Of a stretch of DNA of 64,000 bases, positions 1 through 8,608 are shown piece by piece (position 1 is the first letter of the stretch; each line of letters begins with the position of its first letter). The DNA is taken from the NCBI RefSeq assembly GCF_004343155.1, contig NZ_SMDC01000002.1, positions 186,001 through 250,000 on the forward strand, written 5' to 3'. Position numbers and translations under genes: made by a program. This DNA comes from Marichromatium gracile (GTDB taxonomy: Bacteria; Pseudomonadota; Gammaproteobacteria; Chromatiales; Chromatiaceae). Under the pieces are notes generated by a model, which was not told the DNA's origin, did no database searches, and saw only the letters and a program-made list of their open reading frames with translations.

Positions 1-2
1 TG

Positions 3-380
3 CCGCTGCGCGTGGCCACCGACTTCTCCATCTCCAGCAAGGATCCCGATCCGCGCGGCATGACCGTGGTCGGTCTCGACGGCGCCAACGGCGGCACCAT
101 CACCGACGTCTGGGTCGATCGCTCCGAGCCGCAGATCCGTTACCTCGAGATGAAGACCGCTCAGGGTGGCAAGCAGGTGCTGCTGCCGATCAACTTCTGC
201 CGCTTCAACAAGAAGGAAGGCAAGGTCAAGGTGGTGTCGCTGCGCGGCGAGCACTTCGCCAAGGTGCCGACCCTGGCCAGCCCGGATCAGGTCACCCTCT
301 ATGAAGAGGACAAGGTCTGCGCCTTCTATGCCGCGGGCAAACTCTACGCCACCGAAGAGCGTGCAGAGCCCCTGCTGTGA
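3..380 (+). CDS. puhA: Photosynthetic reaction centre H subunit, 3' part
   Basis: This is the C-terminal ~125 residues of the H subunit, which caps the L/M reaction-centre core on the cytoplasmic side and shapes proton delivery to the secondary quinone. The open frame runs in from the window edge, so the N-terminal membrane helix is missing and the GTG at 12 is an internal valine codon. The visible part is the soluble domain, with the typical KDPDPRGM segment and a [17 protein letters not shown] ending. The stop overlaps the puhB start in GTGA (377-380), which indicates translational coupling within a puh operon. Identification rests on the family pattern plus the puhB/puhC neighbours. Confidence 0.93.
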   Translation, partial: PLRVATDFSISSKDPDPRGMTVVGLDGANGGTITDVWVDRSEPQIRYLEMKTAQGGKQVLLPINFCRFNKKEGKVKVVSLRGEHFAKVPTLASPDQVTLYEEDKVCAFYAAGKLYATEERAEPLL

Positions 381-1018
381 AGGAATACGACTTCGAGCCT
401 ATTCGGGGTTTGCCCGAGCAGCTTCCTCCTGGTGAGGAGCTGCTCTGGCAGGGCGCGCCGCGCTGGAACGTCCTGGCGCGGCGCGTCTTCCACGTCAGGA
501 AGATCGCCGTCTACTTCCTGTTGCTGGCAGTGCTGCTGGCATTCGGGTGGGCGGATCAGGGCGGCGTTGCCGCCGTGGTGCAGGGAACGCTGTGGATCGC
601 CATGCTGGCGGCGCTGGCCATCGGCGCCCTCGTGTTGCTGGCCTGGGGGATGGCGCGGACCACCGTCTACACCATCACCTCGCGTCGGGTGGTGATGCGG
701 ATCGGTGTGGCGCTGCCGATGATGATGAATCTGCCCTTCGCGCAGATCCGCACCGCTGATCTGCGTCGCTACGCCGATGGCTGTGGCGACATCCCCCTGC
801 TGCTCGCTGAGTCCGCGCGTCCTTCCTACGTGCTCTTCTGGCCCCATGTCCGCCCCTGGACCTTCTCGCCTCCACGCCCGATGCTGCGGGCGATCCCGGA
901 CGTCGACCGGGTCGCCGGAATCCTGGCCGATGCCCTCAAGGCCTTCGCCGAGAGCGGCGAGGAGCAGGATTCCGCGAGCGACAGCGAGGCCGAGTCCAGT
1001 CCCGCAGCCGCTTCCTGA
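377..1018 (+). CDS. puhB: Photosynthetic complex assembly protein PuhB
   Basis: Encodes 213 residues with a soluble N-terminus (residues 1-40, [14 protein letters not shown]-type opening), two or three hydrophobic segments around residues 40-95, and a PH-like region ([13 protein letters not shown]) near residues 95-110. PuhB is a membrane factor that helps assemble the reaction centre and light-harvesting complex. The GTG start is chosen because it overlaps the puhA stop and fits the family length. puhC follows after 12 bp. The C-terminal tail is acidic and low-complexity. Confidence 0.88.
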   Translation: MKEYDFEPIRGLPEQLPPGEELLWQGAPRWNVLARRVFHVRKIAVYFLLLAVLLAFGWADQGGVAAVVQGTLWIAMLAALAIGALVLLAWGMARTTVYTITSRRVVMRIGVALPMMMNLPFAQIRTADLRRYADGCGDIPLLLAESARPSYVLFWPHVRPWTFSPPRPMLRAIPDVDRVAGILADALKAFAESGEEQDSASDSEAESSPAAAS

Positions 1019-1030
1019 CGAGGTCTCATC

Positions 1031-1489
1031 TTGAGTGATCCATTTGGTGAACGCCCGTTTCCGCGGGGCGTGCTGATCGCAGTCGCGATCCTGCTCGGCT
1101 CGATCATCCTGATGATCAGCATCGCGCGTCTCACCGGCATGTCGCCGGAGCAGATCCCGGTGGCCCCGGCGGTCGAGACCAGGGATCTGCGTTTCGAGTC
1201 GCAGCCCGAGGACGTGCTCGCCGTCTACGACGACACCACCGGCGAACTGATCGAGACCTTCGCGCCCGTCGAGGGCGGTTTCGTGCGTGGCGTGCTGCGC
1301 AGCATGGGGCGCGAGCGCATGCTGCACCAGGCCGAGGCCGGGGCACCCTTCCAGGTGGCGCGTCGCGCCGACGGTGCGATCACCCTGGAGGATCCGGAAA
1401 CCGAGATCCTGATCCGGTTGCGCGCCTTTGGCGAGAGCAACGAAGGCGTGTTCGCCGAACTCCTGGACGCCGAGCCGGTCTCCCAGTGA
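1031..1489 (+). CDS. puhC: Photosynthetic complex assembly protein PuhC
   Basis: Encodes 152 residues: a short cytoplasmic stretch, one membrane helix at about residues 13-33, then a periplasmic domain with the family-like sequence around LRFESQPEDVLAVYDDTTGE (about residues 57-76). PuhC supports assembly of the light-harvesting 1/reaction-centre complex. The start is TTG at 1031, the first start-type codon in this frame after puhB and consistent with family size. The gene directly follows puhB and precedes two strong hairpins. Confidence 0.88.
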   Translation: MSDPFGERPFPRGVLIAVAILLGSIILMISIARLTGMSPEQIPVAPAVETRDLRFESQPEDVLAVYDDTTGELIETFAPVEGGFVRGVLRSMGRERMLHQAEAGAPFQVARRADGAITLEDPETEILIRLRAFGESNEGVFAELLDAEPVSQ

Positions 1490-1499
1490 GCCCATTCGT

Positions 1500-1598
1500 G
1501 GCGCGTCCCCGCGGGGACGCGCCTGCTCGCGCGTATCGACCCTGATGCGACCGGGCAGCGGATGGTCTCGGTGATATCGGCGAGCCCTGCGGCTCGCC
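1500..1598 (+). promoter_or_regulatory. Two strong hairpins between puhC and puhE
   Basis: Positions 1500-1523 form a perfect 24-base palindrome (10-bp stem, CGCG loop). Positions 1579-1598 form a second hairpin (GGCGAGCC stem, CTGC loop). Neither is followed by a T-run, so they look more like RNA-processing or stabilising elements, or a weak terminator, than a classical intrinsic terminator. Their place inside the puh cluster suggests uneven expression of puhC and puhE from one transcript. The structures are visible; the role is inferred. Confidence 0.6.
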
Positions 1599-1623
1599 TC
1601 AGCAGCAGAATGGGTCGCATCGC

Positions 1624-2532
1624 ATGACCGACTTCGGTTTCCCAGTCCTCTTCGCGCTCGGGCTGTGGTGGTTGGGCACCGGCGTGGTGCTCTATCTCGA
1701 CAATCTGCCGCGTCGCACCTTCCGCTGGACCATGCTCGGCGGCATCGTGGTGCTGGCGGTGGCGATCTTCGGTTTCGCCCTGAGCAGCCTGCACGACGGC
1801 CGTCTCGCCGCCTATGCCGGTTTCACCTGTGGTCTGGTGATCTGGGGGGTGTTGGAGATGAGCTATTTCACCGGCTTTCTCACCGGTCCGCGCAAGCTTG
1901 CCTGCCCCCGGGACTGTCGTGGCTGGCGTCGCTTCTGGCTGGCGGTGCTCACCAGCCTCTATCATGAGCTGGCGATCATCGCCACCGCCGTGTTCCTCAT
2001 CCTGATCGCCTGGGAGCAGCCCAACCAGGTCGGGGTCTGGACCTTCATGGTGCTGTGGCTGATGCGCTGGAGCGCCAAGCTCAATCTCTTCTTCGGTGTG
2101 CCCAACCTCAACGAGGATTGGCTCCCCGAGCATCTGCGCTATCTCAAGAGCTACATGCCCAATCGCGGCATGAACCTGCTCTTCCCGATCTCGATCACTG
2201 TCTCCACCGTGGTGGTGGTGCTGATGGTGCTCGAGGCGATTGCGCCACACTCGGCCGGCGCCGCCGCGGTGCGCCTGAGCCTGGCCACCACACTGCTCGC
2301 GCTGGCGCTGCTCGAGCACTGGCTGCTGGTGCTGCCGCTGCCCGACGAGGCGCTCTGGTCCTGGGCGTTGCCGAATCGCCAGGATGCGGCCAAGGATGAT
2401 CAGGGTGGCTCGGGTGCGGACGGTGGCGCGCTGCGCTCGGCGGTTTCGCGCACCCGCTCGCAGGGCGGCGAGGGCGGTGATTATGCCGCCCCCGCCTGTG
2501 GCCGACGAACCGGATGGGCCTCCGGGCTCTGA
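1624..2532 (+). CDS. puhE: Photosynthetic complex assembly protein 2 (PuhE, DUF3623)
   Basis: Encodes 302 residues with about seven hydrophobic segments covering residues 5-245, as expected for the DUF3623/PuhE membrane family. A run with RWSAKLNLFFGVPNLNEDWLPEHL (about residues 149-172) matches the conserved central part of the family. PuhE influences reaction-centre and light-harvesting complex formation. The last ~50 residues are hydrophilic, Arg/Gly-rich and poorly conserved. The gene lies 134 bp after puhC across two hairpins. No acsF, common between puhC and puhE in other purple bacteria, is present here. Confidence 0.87.
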   Translation: MTDFGFPVLFALGLWWLGTGVVLYLDNLPRRTFRWTMLGGIVVLAVAIFGFALSSLHDGRLAAYAGFTCGLVIWGVLEMSYFTGFLTGPRKLACPRDCRGWRRFWLAVLTSLYHELAIIATAVFLILIAWEQPNQVGVWTFMVLWLMRWSAKLNLFFGVPNLNEDWLPEHLRYLKSYMPNRGMNLLFPISITVSTVVVVLMVLEAIAPHSAGAAAVRLSLATTLLALALLEHWLLVLPLPDEALWSWALPNRQDAAKDDQGGSGADGGALRSAVSRTRSQGGEGGDYAAPACGRRTGWASGL

Positions 2533-3017
2533 GGGTTTCGGTCTACCTGTGCAAGGTGTCGAGCGGGGTGGTCGGCATCGCGCCGCATGGGTGCCGGGAA
2601 CTTTTTCGTCGGTCACCGTGACAAGGTAGAGCTTCGTCTGCAGTCGACGTATAATCCTCGGTGCCAGCCATGGCGAGCGCGGCGCGGTCGCATGGAGTCC
2701 TGAGCGCAGATCGACGAGACCGTCGGTGTGCTCGATCCATTCGGAAAATCCCGCTTGGACAAGCGCTTGCAAGATGCCTTCGGCGGCCCGACGGGGTGCC
2801 GAGACATCCTGAGCCAGGTTCTTCGCGGAGAGATTCATTGAGTCGTGCTGGCCGTCCAGCGCTCGCGCGCCCTCGTCCACGAGGTCCGTGAATCCGCCGG
2901 ACATTCCGAGTCGGATATGGATGGATTCGAGACTGCGACACTTTGGGGTGGCCACGGCCTGGTCCGTCGCGTCGGTACCCGGATGTTCGCGGCACAACCT
3001 GAAGACAGGTTTGACAC
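2533..3017. other. 485-bp region between puhE and hemN, no confident gene
   Basis: No gene with convincing start and family match is seen. A minus-strand frame (2997 down to about 2700) reads as fairly protein-like and has moderately GC-rich third positions, for example AEGILQALVQAGFSEWIEH, but it has no recognisable domain and no natural end, so it may be a gene remnant. A TATAAT hexamer occurs at 2650-2655 without a matching -35. An inverted repeat abuts hemN and is listed separately. Confidence 0.4.
2996..3011 (+). promoter_or_regulatory. Inverted repeat just upstream of hemN
   Basis: AACCTG-AAGA-CAGGTT is a perfect 6-bp inverted repeat with a 4-base spacer that ends 6 bases before the hemN ATG. 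It covers the only weak ribosome-binding sequence (ACAGG). It could be a protein operator or an RNA hairpin that hides the ribosome-binding site. It is not a TGT-N12-ACA site of the PpsR/CrtJ type, and it is not an FNR-type TTGAT-N4-ATCAA site. Confidence 0.45.
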
Positions 3018-4376
3018 ATGGCGCCTCTCTCTACCAGTGTGCCGTTCGAGTTGCTCGACCGGTATGGCCAATCCTCGAGCGGATGTCCGTTCTCCCCCTC
3101 GGGTCTGGTCTCCGACCGATCCTTCTGCGAAACCCTCTACCGAGAAGCACTCGCCGAGCTGGCAAGTGCCCCGGATGATGATCTCGCGCTCTACGTCCAC
3201 GTGCCCTTCTGTCACGTGCGCTGTCTCTACTGCGCCTGTGATACCACCATCACGCATAGCGAGGAGAAGGTCGACGGCTATCTCGACGCCCTCGAGCGTG
3301 AGTTCGGGCGGGTCGCCGAGCTGATCGGGCGGGGACGCCGGGTGGTGCAGCTGCATGTCGGCGGTGGGACCCCCAATCATCTCAACGAGCCCCAGCTCGC
3401 CCGGTTGATGGAGATCGTCGAGCATCACTTCACACTCGCCCCCGATGCCTGCACCTCGATCGAGTGCAACCCCCGTCGGGCCTCGGCCGGCCAGCTCGAT
3501 CTGCTCTACGGGCTCGGCTTCAAGCGCGTCAGCTTCGGGGTGCAGGACCTCAACACCGATGTGCAGCGCGCCATCGGCCGCTTGCAGTCGCTGGGGATGG
3601 TGCGCGATGTCTACCATACCGCGCGCGACACCGGCTTCGAGAACATCAGCTTCGACCTGATCTATGGTCTGCCCTTCCAGACCGCCGAGGGTTTCCGCAC
3701 CACCCTCGATCAGGTGATCGATCTCGCCCCCGACCGCATCTCCTGCTTCAGTTACAATCACGATCCGGTTCGCCGTCCCCACCAGCACGCCATCGACGCC
3801 GCGATGCTGCCGAGCGCCGAGCAGAAGCTGGCACTGTTCCGCCAGGCCGTCGAGGCCTTCACCAAGGCCGGTTATCGCTGGGTCGGTCTCGACCTGTTCG
3901 TGCGCGAGGGCGATGAGCTGGCCGTCGCCCAGCGTGCTGGTCAGCTTCACCGCACCGCCATCGGCTATACCCCGTTGCCGGCCTCGCGGGTCCTCGCCTT
4001 CGGCCCCAGCGGTGTCGGTGAGCTGGGTGAGGTGCTGGTGCAGAACGAGTCCGATCTGCGTGCCTGGCGGGGACGGCTCGATGCCGGTCAACTGCCGGTC
4101 GCCGCGGGACGGCGACTGGGTGAGCGGGAGCGTCGGCGCCGTGATGCGCTGGTCTCCCTGATGTGTAACATGCGTCTGCCCGCCGCGTCGGCCGCCGCGC
4201 TCAAGGAGGACCAGGATCGTCTGCTGTGCGATGGCGACGGTGGGCTGGTCGAGGTCAGCCAGGATGGTATCCGGGTCACCCCCGAGGGGCGCTATCTGCT
4301 CCACGGACTCTGTGTCGAGCGGGGCGGTTCGAGTGGCTGGGGCAGTACGCAGTGGCGATCGATCCTAGTCCAATGA
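3018..4376 (+). CDS. hemN: HemN-type radical SAM coproporphyrinogen III oxidase
   Basis: Encodes 452 residues. Radical SAM cysteines are at C65, C69 and C72 with an additional C74 (HVPFCHVRCLYCAC), followed by the GGGTPN motif at about 115, the IECNPRR strand and the FGVQDLN strand near 175. The C-terminal HemN domain covers about 370-440. The enzyme oxidatively decarboxylates two propionates of coproporphyrinogen III without oxygen, feeding haem and bacteriochlorophyll synthesis under phototrophic anoxia. The segment after RYGQS differs from the usual GPRYTSYPTA-like sequence, so a paralogous role is possible. The stop overlaps bchJ in ATGA. Confidence 0.85.
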   Translation: MAPLSTSVPFELLDRYGQSSSGCPFSPSGLVSDRSFCETLYREALAELASAPDDDLALYVHVPFCHVRCLYCACDTTITHSEEKVDGYLDALEREFGRVAELIGRGRRVVQLHVGGGTPNHLNEPQLARLMEIVEHHFTLAPDACTSIECNPRRASAGQLDLLYGLGFKRVSFGVQDLNTDVQRAIGRLQSLGMVRDVYHTARDTGFENISFDLIYGLPFQTAEGFRTTLDQVIDLAPDRISCFSYNHDPVRRPHQHAIDAAMLPSAEQKLALFRQAVEAFTKAGYRWVGLDLFVREGDELAVAQRAGQLHRTAIGYTPLPASRVLAFGPSGVGELGEVLVQNESDLRAWRGRLDAGQLPVAAGRRLGERERRRRDALVSLMCNMRLPAASAAALKEDQDRLLCDGDGGLVEVSQDGIRVTPEGRYLLHGLCVERGGSSGWGSTQWRSILVQ

Positions 4377-4984
4377 ATCAACCAGTCAATACCACCGTCC
4401 CGGCCCCGGGGCGAGTCGGTCCCAACGCCATCATTCGCATCGCCGAGGCGCTCGAGTCCTTCGAAGGACGCGAGCGCGTCGAGGCGCTGCTCGAGGCCGC
4501 GGGCCTTGCGCACTATCTCGATGCCATGCCCGAGACCATGGTCGACGAGCGCGAGGTGACCCGGCTCCATGTCGCGCTGCGCGAGCTGATCGGGGTCGAG
4601 GGCGCCAAGGCGGTCTCGCGCGATGCCGGCGTGCGCACCGGCGACTATCTGCTCGCCCGGCGCATCCCGCGCCCGGCGCAACGTCTGCTCAAGATCCTGC
4701 CCGCGCCCCTGGCCAGCCGCGTGCTGATGACCGCGATCCGGCGCAACGCCTGGACCTTCGCCGGCTCCGGTCGGTTCGAGGCGCTGCCGGCCTATCCGCC
4801 GCGCTTCATCATCGAGGACGGCCCGATCTGTGCCGGCGCCCGCGCCGAGCATCCCCTCTGCGACTTCTACGCCGGGACCTTCGAGCGTCTCTACCGCAAG
4901 CTGGTGCAGCGCGAGGCGCGGGTCACCGAGACCGCCTGCCAGGCCAAGGGCGCCGAGACCTGCGTCTTCGAGGTCCGCTGGTAG
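4373..4984 (+). CDS. bchJ: BchJ-like V4R-domain protein (bacteriochlorophyll biosynthesis)
   Basis: Encodes 203 residues from the ATG that overlaps the hemN stop. The C-terminal half carries the V4R (4-vinyl reductase) fold, with Cys residues in PICAGARAEHPLCDFYAGTF and ACQAKGAETCVFEVRW, a typical ending. BchJ was first proposed as a divinyl chlorophyllide reductase; later work in related bacteria assigns an accessory role in Mg-protoporphyrin/divinyl intermediate handling. The position between hemN and menE, in tight coupling, supports a tetrapyrrole role. Confidence 0.85.
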   Translation: MNQPVNTTVPAPGRVGPNAIIRIAEALESFEGRERVEALLEAAGLAHYLDAMPETMVDEREVTRLHVALRELIGVEGAKAVSRDAGVRTGDYLLARRIPRPAQRLLKILPAPLASRVLMTAIRRNAWTFAGSGRFEALPAYPPRFIIEDGPICAGARAEHPLCDFYAGTFERLYRKLVQREARVTETACQAKGAETCVFEVRW

Positions 4985-4988
4985 ACCG

Positions 4989-6407
4989 ATGTCCGATGCA
5001 CTTTCGCATGCCCCGCGGGGCATGCCGGTGCGCACTCGCTCCCCCGACTTCTCCGCCGCCCCCTGGTGCTCGGGCACCGGGCTGGCGCTGGTCTGTGGTG
5101 ATCAGCGCTGGGACTACGATCGGCTCGGCGTCGAGGTCGCAGCGCGTGCCCGGCTGCTCTGCGATCAGGGGCTGGCCGCCGGTGAGCTGGTGCTCGCCCC
5201 CGATGCCCCGGTGCTCGATCTGCTGCTGATGCAGCACGCCCTGGCGCGGCTCGGTGCCGCGCTCTTCCCCTATCGTGCCGGACTCGACCGCGAGGCCCGC
5301 GCCGACCTGGCGCGGTTGGCCGCGGTCGAGTGGCACTGGGATCCGCTCGGCGCCCGGCTCGAACGGCTCGGCCCGGGGCCCGGGACGACCCCGGCGCGCC
5401 CCCCGGCGCTGCTGATCCGTACCAGCGGCAGCAGCGGTGGGCGCATCAAGGCGGCGATGCTCGGCGCCGATGCCGTGCTCGCCTCGGCGCTCGGCTGCAA
5501 CCACAGCCTCGGGCTCGGGGGCGGCGATCGCTGGCTGTGCTGTCTGCGCACCAGTCATGTCGGCGGTCTCGCCATCGCCTATCGCTGCGCCCTGGCCGGC
5601 GCGACCCTGGTGTTGCACCAGGGGTTCGCCGTCGAGCAGGTGGCGCACGATCTCGATGCGCACGCCATCACCCATCTCTCGCTGGTACCGCCGATGTTGG
5701 CGCGTCTGCTCGATCACGGCGTGCGGCCACCGGCCTCGCTGCGGGTGGTGATGGTCGGTGGTCAGGCGTTGAGCCCGGCGCTCGCCGCGCGCGCACTCGA
5801 GGCCGGCTGGCCGCTGCACGTCACCTACGGGATGACCGAGACCGGCTCGCAGATCGCCACCTCGGCGCGGCTGCACGCGGCGCCGTCGCCCGGACGGATC
5901 GGGCCGCTGCTACCCGGTTGTGCGGCGCGCGGTGGCAAGGCCGAGGCGCCGGCGCGGCTGTGGCTGCGTGGGCCGGTGCTGATGCAGGGTTATGCCAACC
6001 CCGACAGGCGCCCCGGCGAGGGGCTGCGCGATGGCTGGTTCGAGACCTCCGACCTCGGCTGGGTCGCCGACGCGGGCGCGCTCTGGGTGCAGGGACGCGC
6101 CGACGACCTGCGGGTGATCGCCGGCAACAACGTCTCGCTCGCCCGCGTCGAGGCGGTGCTGGCCGGGGCGCCCGGGGTCACGGCGCTCGCCGTGGTCGCG
6201 CTCGAGGACCCGGTGTGGGGGCATCGGCTGGTGGCCGTCTACAGTGGCGAGGCGAGTGCCGATGAGCTGGCGGTGTGGTGCGCGGGGCCGCTGTCGGGCT
6301 CGGAGCGTCCGCGGAGCTGGCTGCGGGTGGCGGCGCTGCCGTTGCTCGACTCGGGCAAGTACGATCGGGTGGCGATCGGTTCGCTGGCGCGGACGGGGTC
6401 GGGCTGA
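4989..6407 (+). CDS. menE: AMP-forming ligase, o-succinylbenzoate-CoA ligase type (MenE)
   Basis: Encodes 472 residues of the ANL adenylating superfamily: P-loop-like TSGSSGGRIKAAM near 145, substrate-pocket region TSHVGGLAIAYR near 190, YGMTETGSQ near 280, the TSDLG motif near 355 and a short C-terminal domain with an LDSGKYDR lysine motif near 460. Length and the shortened N-terminus fit MenE, which activates o-succinylbenzoate with CoA for menaquinone synthesis. Chromatiaceae make both ubiquinone and menaquinone. The start is the ATG 4 bases after the bchJ stop. Other small acyl-CoA ligases cannot be excluded. Confidence 0.78.
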   Translation: MSDALSHAPRGMPVRTRSPDFSAAPWCSGTGLALVCGDQRWDYDRLGVEVAARARLLCDQGLAAGELVLAPDAPVLDLLLMQHALARLGAALFPYRAGLDREARADLARLAAVEWHWDPLGARLERLGPGPGTTPARPPALLIRTSGSSGGRIKAAMLGADAVLASALGCNHSLGLGGGDRWLCCLRTSHVGGLAIAYRCALAGATLVLHQGFAVEQVAHDLDAHAITHLSLVPPMLARLLDHGVRPPASLRVVMVGGQALSPALAARALEAGWPLHVTYGMTETGSQIATSARLHAAPSPGRIGPLLPGCAARGGKAEAPARLWLRGPVLMQGYANPDRRPGEGLRDGWFETSDLGWVADAGALWVQGRADDLRVIAGNNVSLARVEAVLAGAPGVTALAVVALEDPVWGHRLVAVYSGEASADELAVWCAGPLSGSERPRSWLRVAALPLLDSGKYDRVAIGSLARTGSG

Positions 6408-6415
6408 GTCGGGTG

Positions 6416-6441
6416 CCGTGGCCGGCGCGCGCCGGCCACGG
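6416..6441. terminator. Palindromic hairpin between convergent menE and DUF4412 gene
   Basis: A perfect 26-base palindrome (11-bp stem with 4-base loop) lies between the ends of two convergent genes, 8 bases after the menE stop and 8 before the DUF4412 stop. It has no T-run on either strand, as is common in this GC-rich genome. A bidirectional terminator is the likely role. Confidence 0.6.
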
Positions 6442-6449
6442 GGCGCGGA

Positions 6450-7220
6450 TCACTGCGCCGGCGGGTGTCCGGCTGGGGGCGCCATGCCCATGCCGATCTC
6501 CTTGAGCTGATAGTCGTCGGGGACGGTGAAGAAGTCGTCGGCGATCGTCTCCTGGCGTACCGCGGTGACCTCGGTCTCGGTGCGCACCTCGGTGCCCATC
6601 ATGTTCATGGTGCTGATGGTGAGGATCGGGAAGCCCTTGATCTTGTCGAGCTCGGCCATCTGCTCGGCGCCGCCGGGGATGTCGCCGGCGCCGGCCATGC
6701 GCATCATCCGGGTGTAGGGACGGACGTCGAGATCGATCTCCTCGGTCGCCCACACCTCCTGCTCGACCTGCATCATGCCCTGCTTGGTGACTGCGTACTT
6801 GCGGCACTCCCAGTCGCCGATCTGGCGGGTCTCGCCGGTGTCCTCGACGCTCACCTTGGTCTCGCTGATCATCGCGCGCATCTGCGCCATGCTCGGGTCG
6901 GCCATCGCCTTGGCGACGTCGTCGACGTTGATGGTGAAGTACTGCTGCAGACCGTCGTTGAGGAAGGTGATCACCCCGGACTCGGGGTCGAGGATCATGC
7001 TGTCGGCGTTCTCGCCGCTGTTGACCACCTTCATCTTGCCCGCGGCGATGTAGGTCTTGGTGAGGCTCTCCTGCGGCCCCTCGGTCATCACCGCCGAGCC
7101 GCGATTGACGGTCTCGATATAGTAGCCGTCGCCGGCGACGGCGAGCAGCGGCAGCAGCAGGGCGGCGAGCAGCAGCCCGGCCGGGAGTCGGGTTCGGCGC
7201 GCGGTATGGATCATGGTCAT
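6450..7220 (-). CDS. Secreted DUF4412-domain protein
   Basis: Encodes 256 residues with a Sec signal peptide (RLPAGLLLAALLLPLLAVAGD, cleavage near residue 30). The mature part, from YYIETVNRG, resembles DUF4412: a periplasmic beta-rich domain with a KMKVVNSGE segment and a late IKGFPILTISTMNMMG strand that matches the family pattern. The C-terminus is Pro/Met-rich. It is the last gene of the minus-strand operon, 27 bp after a phenylacetate-CoA ligase. Function unknown; it may bind a hydrophobic ligand in the periplasm. Confidence 0.72.
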   Translation of the reverse strand: MTMIHTARRTRLPAGLLLAALLLPLLAVAGDGYYIETVNRGSAVMTEGPQESLTKTYIAAGKMKVVNSGENADSMILDPESGVITFLNDGLQQYFTINVDDVAKAMADPSMAQMRAMISETKVSVEDTGETRQIGDWECRKYAVTKQGMMQVEQEVWATEEIDLDVRPYTRMMRMAGAGDIPGGAEQMAELDKIKGFPILTISTMNMMGTEVRTETEVTAVRQETIADDFFTVPDDYQLKEIGMGMAPPAGHPPAQ

Positions 7221-7247
7221 GCTCTCTCCTGGGATGTGGCCCTTGGG

Positions 7248-8591
7248 TCAGTCGTTGAGCCGGCGCTTGTCGAGTACGCGCCGGGCCTTGCCGACGAAAC
7301 GCTCGATCGATCTCGGCTCGACCAGGTCGACATGGGCACGGATGCCGGCGACGGTCTGGATCTCGCGGCTGATGTGCTCGCACAGCCCCTGCATCCGGTC
7401 CATGCGATCGGAGAAGATCTCCGGGCGCATCTCGACCTTGACGTGGACCTCGTCGAGGGTGCCCGGGCGGTCGACCTCGATCAGATAGTGCGGGGTGGTG
7501 CCCTCGACGCGCAACAGCGCCTCCTCGATCTGCGAGGGGAAGACGTTGACGCCGCGGATGATCAGCATGTCGTCGGTGCGCCCGGTCACCCGGCTCATCC
7601 GCATGGTGGTGCGGCCGCAGGCGCAGGGCTCGCGATAGAGCCGGGCGATGTCGCGGGTGCGGTAGCGGATCAGCGGGGTGGCCTCGCGGGTGAGGTTGGT
7701 GATCACCAGCTCACCCGGCTCGCCCTCGGCGACCGGCTCCAGGGTCTCGGGGTCGAGACACTCGACGATGAAGTGATCCTCCTGGATGTGCATGCCGTCG
7801 TGCAGCGGGCACTCGCCGGCGACCCCGGGGCCGAACACCTCCGAGAGCCCGTAGTTGTTGAACGCCTGCAGCCCGAGCTGGTCCTCGATCTCGCGGCGCA
7901 TGTCCTCGGTCCAGGGCTCGCCGCCGAAGTGGCCGTAGCGCATCGGCAGGGTGGCCGGATCCATGCCGAGTTCGCGCGCGGTATCGGCGATGGTCAGCGC
8001 ATAGCTCGGGGTGCAGATCAGCACCTCGGGGGTGAGCTCGCGCATGATGTCGATCTGGCGTCGGGTGTTGCCCGCCGCCGCCGGGATCACCGCCGCGCCG
8101 ACCCGCTCGATGCCGTAGTGCAGGCCGAACCCGCCGGTGAACAGGCCATAGCCGAAGGCGACCTGGGCGGTGTGCGCCGGGCGCAGCCCGCCGGCGACGA
8201 GAAAGCGCGCGCACAGCTCCGACCAGGTGCGCAGGTCCTGCGCGGTGTAGGCGACGAAGGTGGGCACGCCGGTGGTGCCCGAGGAGCCGTGGATGCGCGC
8301 CAGCTCCTTGCGCGGCACGGCGAGGAAGCCGAGCGGCTGGTGGCGGCGCAGGTCGTCCTTGGTGGTGAAGGGCAGGCGCCGCAGATCGGCCAGCGAGCGG
8401 ATGCTCTGCGGGCCGATCTCGGCGTGCTTGAACTGATCGCGGTAGAAGGGCACCTGGGCCACGCGCTCGACCATGGCGCGCAGTCGTTCGAGTTGCAGCG
8501 CCGCGATCTCCTCGCGCGGGAGGGTCTCGGCGCTGCGGTTCCAGATACGGTTCTCGCTCGACCAGTCGGGGTCTTGGTTGGACATTGGCAT
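7248..8591 (-). CDS. paaK: Phenylacetate-CoA ligase family protein (copy 1)
   Basis: Encodes 447 residues of the PaaK branch of AMP-forming ligases: SSGTTGVPTFV P-loop near residue 98, YGLFTGGFGLHYG near 140, NNYGLSEVFGPGV near 235, IRYRTRDIA near 305, and the C-terminal DDMLIIRGVNVFPSQ hinge near 335. These enzymes make aryl-acetyl-CoA from ATP, CoA and an arylacetate. The Cys-rich CACGRTT motif is present. Two in-frame ATGs (8591 and 8585) are possible starts. Downstream of an IorAB pair, the likely job is activating arylacetates formed from aromatic amino acids. Confidence 0.88.
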   Translation of the reverse strand: MPMSNQDPDWSSENRIWNRSAETLPREEIAALQLERLRAMVERVAQVPFYRDQFKHAEIGPQSIRSLADLRRLPFTTKDDLRRHQPLGFLAVPRKELARIHGSSGTTGVPTFVAYTAQDLRTWSELCARFLVAGGLRPAHTAQVAFGYGLFTGGFGLHYGIERVGAAVIPAAAGNTRRQIDIMRELTPEVLICTPSYALTIADTARELGMDPATLPMRYGHFGGEPWTEDMRREIEDQLGLQAFNNYGLSEVFGPGVAGECPLHDGMHIQEDHFIVECLDPETLEPVAEGEPGELVITNLTREATPLIRYRTRDIARLYREPCACGRTTMRMSRVTGRTDDMLIIRGVNVFPSQIEEALLRVEGTTPHYLIEVDRPGTLDEVHVKVEMRPEIFSDRMDRMQGLCEHISREIQTVAGIRAHVDLVEPRSIERFVGKARRVLDKRRLND

Positions 8592-8608
8592 TGGGTCTGT
8601 GGTTGGCG

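Noticed and set aside
2984-3017. PpsR/CrtJ (TGT-N12-ACA) or FNR site before hemN
   Set aside because: Neither pattern is present in the 40 bp before the ATG; only an unrelated inverted repeat is.
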